A stretch of 64,000 nucleotides of DNA from Bacteroidales bacterium (GTDB taxonomy: Bacteria > Bacillota > Clostridia > Lachnospirales > Lachnospiraceae): positions 186,001 through 250,000 of the forward strand of contig JAMPFJ010000002.1 in the NCBI GenBank assembly GCA_023664535.1, read 5' to 3'. The notes beneath the pieces are model-generated. The model searched no databases and was not told the DNA's origin. It saw nothing but the letters and a program-made list of their open reading frames with translations. Shown one piece after another: positions 61,304 to 64,000 of this stretch (within the stretch, counting starts at the first letter, position 1; each line of letters starts with the position of its first letter). Made by a program: the position numbers and the translations under genes.

Positions 61304-62305
61304 TCACCACACAACCTTATTCCGGCCGGTGGCTTTTGCCTCGTAAAGCTTGGCGTCTACATGTTCTATATTGACATCCGGCGTCGCAGAAGCGTCCAGC
61401 TCGCTGACACCGAAAGACATGGTAATCTGAATGTCCAGTTCTTCAAAACGGCAAACCGCTTTTTCCATATTACTTCGTATTCTTTCCGCTAAATCTGCCG
61501 CCTGTTCCAGTGCCATCTCCGTAAATAATAATACAAATTCTTCTCCGCCCCAGCGGATTACCTCTCCCTGCCCTGCCGCACCCTGCCGCAACATATCCGC
61601 AACATGGATGAGTACCGCATCGCCTGCATTATGTCCAAAGGTATCGTTTACTTTCTTGAAAAAATCAACATCACACATGATAACGGATGCCGGACCGTTT
61701 TGAAATTTCGGACGGACATAGTCGCTGTAATACTCGTAAAATCCCCTCCTGTTTTTCAGACCGGTAAGCTGGTCAACCTGCGCCTCATGATACAGCAGAT
61801 GGGATTCCAGGGTTTTCCCGCAATATACGGCAGCCATCGTAAGCCGCCCCACATCCCGGTCATTAAAATCACTCTGTCCGTTTTCATCCAGCTTATTGAT
61901 TGCCTGATAAGCGCCAATAACTTCCCCCTTGGCATTTTTCACCGGCATGCATAAAATAGATTTTGTAATAAATCCGGTTTCCCTGTCCACCTCGGCGTTA
62001 AATCTTTCATCCTCATAAGGGTTATTTATCACGATTGTCTTATTTTCCCGAATAGACGCCCCCACAATTCCGGCTCCCTCCGGCACAATAATCCGTTCGC
62101 TTCCCAGCGCTGCCAATGTCCAGTACTGCTTCTTTCCCCTATCCCAATACCAGAAGGATGCACGCTCGGAGTTTACCAGAGTTCTTCCCATATCCGTAAG
62201 CAACAATATCGTAGAGGAGAAGCCTTTCTCATCCACAAGCTGATTCATATAATAAAATATCTTTTCCAATAATTCTTCTGCCTGTAATGGCTTTTTATGC
62301 TCCAA
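61304..62305 (-). CDS. GAF-GGDEF diguanylate cyclase
   Basis: 333 aa; TTG start behind GGGAGGG. GAF domain (about 15-155) with GAGIVGASIRENKTIVINN, then GGDEF (about 170-333): DQLTGLKNRRGFYEYYSDYV, DVDFFKKVNDTFGHNAGDAV and active site WGGEEFVLLF, so it can make c-di-GMP. There is no RxxD inhibitory site before the active loop. Upstream gene of the TIR-cyclase operon, with 22 bases to TIR. Confidence 0.92.
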   Translation of the reverse strand: MEHKKPLQAEELLEKIFYYMNQLVDEKGFSSTILLLTDMGRTLVNSERASFWYWDRGKKQYWTLAALGSERIIVPEGAGIVGASIRENKTIVINNPYEDERFNAEVDRETGFITKSILCMPVKNAKGEVIGAYQAINKLDENGQSDFNDRDVGRLTMAAVYCGKTLESHLLYHEAQVDQLTGLKNRRGFYEYYSDYVRPKFQNGPASVIMCDVDFFKKVNDTFGHNAGDAVLIHVADMLRQGAAGQGEVIRWGGEEFVLLFTEMALEQAADLAERIRSNMEKAVCRFEELDIQITMSFGVSELDASATPDVNIEHVDAKLYEAKATGRNKVVW

Positions 62306-62321
62306 ATTTATCCCTCCCGCA

Positions 62322-63107
62322 TCATTCTTTGATTATGTCTACAATATTTTCTTTTATAAATTGCAGCGACTGAATCTGCGCCTCCGGCAATACGGTTTCT
62401 ATCAGCACGCTGCACCGGTCGAAATAGCCGTGATAATATTGTTTAAACCGGCTCCAGTCAATTTTCCCTGCGCCTACAGCCAGATGCAAATCCCTTTTCA
62501 AATCATTGTCATTGATATGTATATGCTTCAAGTACGGCGACAGGCTCTCCACCCAGTCATCCATGGACGTACCAAATATGCTGGCGTGTGCATAATCCAG
62601 ACATACACCATAGTTGTCATATACCGACAACCGGTCAGAAATGCCTGCTAAAATTTCAGGGGCAGCATCAAACATATTTTCCAAATAAATCTGTATTCCG
62701 GGATACTCCTCCAGCAGCTGCCCCAGATAGGACACCGACTGCTCAATCACATTATCGTCATATTCCTTACTGGATAACATCGGATTACAGTTCGTATGAA
62801 ATACGATTCCCTTTACTCCAAGAAGCCGTGCGATATCCATGCTCTGCCTCATCCGGAATCTTGAAGCCTCCCGAATCCTTTCATCCTGGCTGAACGGTAC
62901 TATATCGAAAAATGCCCCATGCATGGTACTGTTCTCCGGAATCCCTGCCCGCTGATACTGCTCCACTATCCGTTTCTGTATTTGTACATCATCCAGTACT
63001 GTTGGATAATAAAAATCATTAATCTCAAAGCTGACCCCGTAATCCTTTGCAATCTTCTTGTAATCTGCCAGCCGGTCAGCCTTAGACACAATCATAAACC
63101 GTCCCAT
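62322..63107 (-). CDS. Sugar phosphate isomerase/epimerase-like TIM-barrel protein
   Basis: 261 aa AP-endonuclease-2-type barrel. Metal-site segments: TMHGAFFDIVPFS, GVKGIVFHTNCNP, IQIYLENMFDAAPEI, YGVCLDYAHASIFG, HIHINDNDLKRDLHL and CSVLIETVLPEAQI. The reaction is not readable; family members isomerise sugars or sugar phosphates. GGGG ribosome site. It precedes the GGDEF gene by 16 bases and may be in the same transcript. Confidence 0.85.
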   Translation of the reverse strand: MGRFMIVSKADRLADYKKIAKDYGVSFEINDFYYPTVLDDVQIQKRIVEQYQRAGIPENSTMHGAFFDIVPFSQDERIREASRFRMRQSMDIARLLGVKGIVFHTNCNPMLSSKEYDDNVIEQSVSYLGQLLEEYPGIQIYLENMFDAAPEILAGISDRLSVYDNYGVCLDYAHASIFGTSMDDWVESLSPYLKHIHINDNDLKRDLHLAVGAGKIDWSRFKQYYHGYFDRCSVLIETVLPEAQIQSLQFIKENIVDIIKE

Positions 63108-63265
63108 ATTAACCCCTGCTTATTCCTTTGTTTTCTCCTCCCGATATATTACCAATTCTACCATGATTATCGTATTTTTCCAATATGGTATTATTACTAA
63201 AATAATTCTCTGTTCGTAGTACGTTTTGTCATGCCGGTAAGTTTTCCACCTGTGAAAGGCATCCT

Positions 63266-64000
63266 TTAAATAAAGTCCTCCGCCACAGAAATTTTCATTA
63301 TTCTGTCTATATTTATTCCGTTGCTCACCGCAAGCCACAGCTTACAATATTGAGAAACCGGCGAGCTTTCGCATAGCGGCTGCACGCCCAGCTTCCTGTA
63401 GCCCTGTACGGTTTCATACTCATTTTCACTTTCCGAAAGCCCGGATAAAAAAATCGGGATTCCGCGTTCACGCGCCTCAGCTGCAAACCGTTTCAGCTCT
63501 TTACTGATTGCGATTGTTCCGGAGTGAAAGCTCTCGTGCAAAACCGCCTTTGTCTCCTCCGAAAGCGCAGGGTATGCCATTCCCACACAGGGAGAAATTC
63601 TTGTCACCCCGGAAAATTCATTCAGCTTTATCTCTTGCAGGTTGTCCGCTATGGCAGTCAATCCTTCCCGCACCCTATATGCCGGATTTTTCTTATAACG
63701 ACCGTTTTCAAACCGTCCATACCATGTGTTCCGGACGCTGAATACATCCGCCGATAAGGGCTGATGCCGTAAAAGCCGGGTTCCCCGATGAATAACCGGC
63801 ACATCTCCTTTATTCGTATAGCTGACAAATACGCCGTCTCCGTATTTTCCCCGTATAAATTCTACCGCATAGTTAAAATTATCCAATCCGTTGGAGCGCA
63901 AATCGGCAAGGGGATAATCGGCAGATACCAATACAATGGGAATGGACAACCCGCCAAACAGATAACTCAGCAGTGCAGCGCTGTACTGAAGCGTATCGGT
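63266..64000 (-). CDS. L-asparaginase, 3' portion (5' end outside window)
   Basis: The frame runs out of the right edge. The edge reads TDTLQYSAALLSYLFGG, matching the second asparaginase motif (HGTDT with catalytic Thr-Asp), then LSIPIVLVSADYPLADLRSN, GVFVSYTNKGDVPVIHRGTR and a C-terminal domain without signal elements. About 245 codons are seen of a normal 320-340. Hydrolyses asparagine to aspartate and ammonia. Confidence 0.8.
   Translation of the reverse strand, partial: TDTLQYSAALLSYLFGGLSIPIVLVSADYPLADLRSNGLDNFNYAVEFIRGKYGDGVFVSYTNKGDVPVIHRGTRLLRHQPLSADVFSVRNTWYGRFENGRYKKNPAYRVREGLTAIADNLQEIKLNEFSGVTRISPCVGMAYPALSEETKAVLHESFHSGTIAISKELKRFAAEARERGIPIFLSGLSESENEYETVQGYRKLGVQPLCESSPVSQYCKLWLAVSNGINIDRIMKISVAEDFI

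Overview
This window looks like the chromosome of a low-to-mid GC anaerobic Firmicute, most likely a Lachnospiraceae-type Clostridium. The reasons are the order dgt-dnaG-rpoD at the left edge, DUF1836 and YerC (TrpR-like) genes, an [FeFe]-hydrogenase fused to a chemoreceptor signalling domain, a lumenal papain-like protease with Big2 repeats, strong AGGAGG ribosome sites and many TTG/GTG starts. Most genes lie on the minus strand. There is no rRNA, CRISPR array or intact transposon.

Layout. 0-3 kb: housekeeping dgt-dnaG-rpoD. 3-10 kb: a methyltransferase, a TetR-controlled FtsX/MacB-type ABC transporter, a TauE/SafE permease and an ICMT-like methyltransferase. 10-21 kb: an accessory island with a UPF0175/DUF3368 toxin-antitoxin pair, an HsdS + nuclease-methylase pair resembling BcgI-type R-M (with a frameshift in the nuclease domain), a 1011-aa WYL/SF1-helicase/nuclease protein, an Rpn-type nuclease and decayed small genes. 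21-32 kb: AraC regulator plus a heterodimeric ABC transporter (with a MATE remnant), a TetR/membrane pair, a BAAT-type hydrolase, an ABC-2 exporter and an LCMT-type methyltransferase. 32-35.4 kb: a gene graveyard with a PIN toxin-antitoxin pair, truncated GNAT, frameshifted membrane gene, a kinase broken by IS66 and transposase scraps. 35.4-36.2 kb: seven tRNA genes in one operon. 36-57.7 kb: core metabolism and regulation (GT2, pcrA, metF, amylase, oxidoreductase, sensory hydrogenase, NYN-OST-HTH, SCP2, protease, polyphosphate kinase, WYL regulator, carB). 57.8-64 kb: a signalling operon with GAF-GGDEF, TIR, receiver-cyclase and an unknown protein, preceded by a TIM-barrel isomerase and the end of an asparaginase gene.

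How the parts connect. Six copies of a palindrome GTTAG-N6-CTAAC lie just upstream of five transcription units (methyltransferase 4104, ICMT-like 10169, AraC-ABC 25878, ABC-2 exporter 31238, LCMT methyltransferase 32159); in four of these five units a site sits immediately downstream of a recognisable -10 box. This defines a local regulon under one absent repressor; the half-site resembles those of DtxR/IdeR metal repressors. The two toxin-antitoxin loci 22 kb apart share an almost identical 42-bp promoter. The most interesting candidate systems are the R-M/helicase island (11.3-18.8 kb) and the TIR-cyclase-GGDEF operon (57.8-62.3 kb). All calls are from reading the sequence; no database search was possible.
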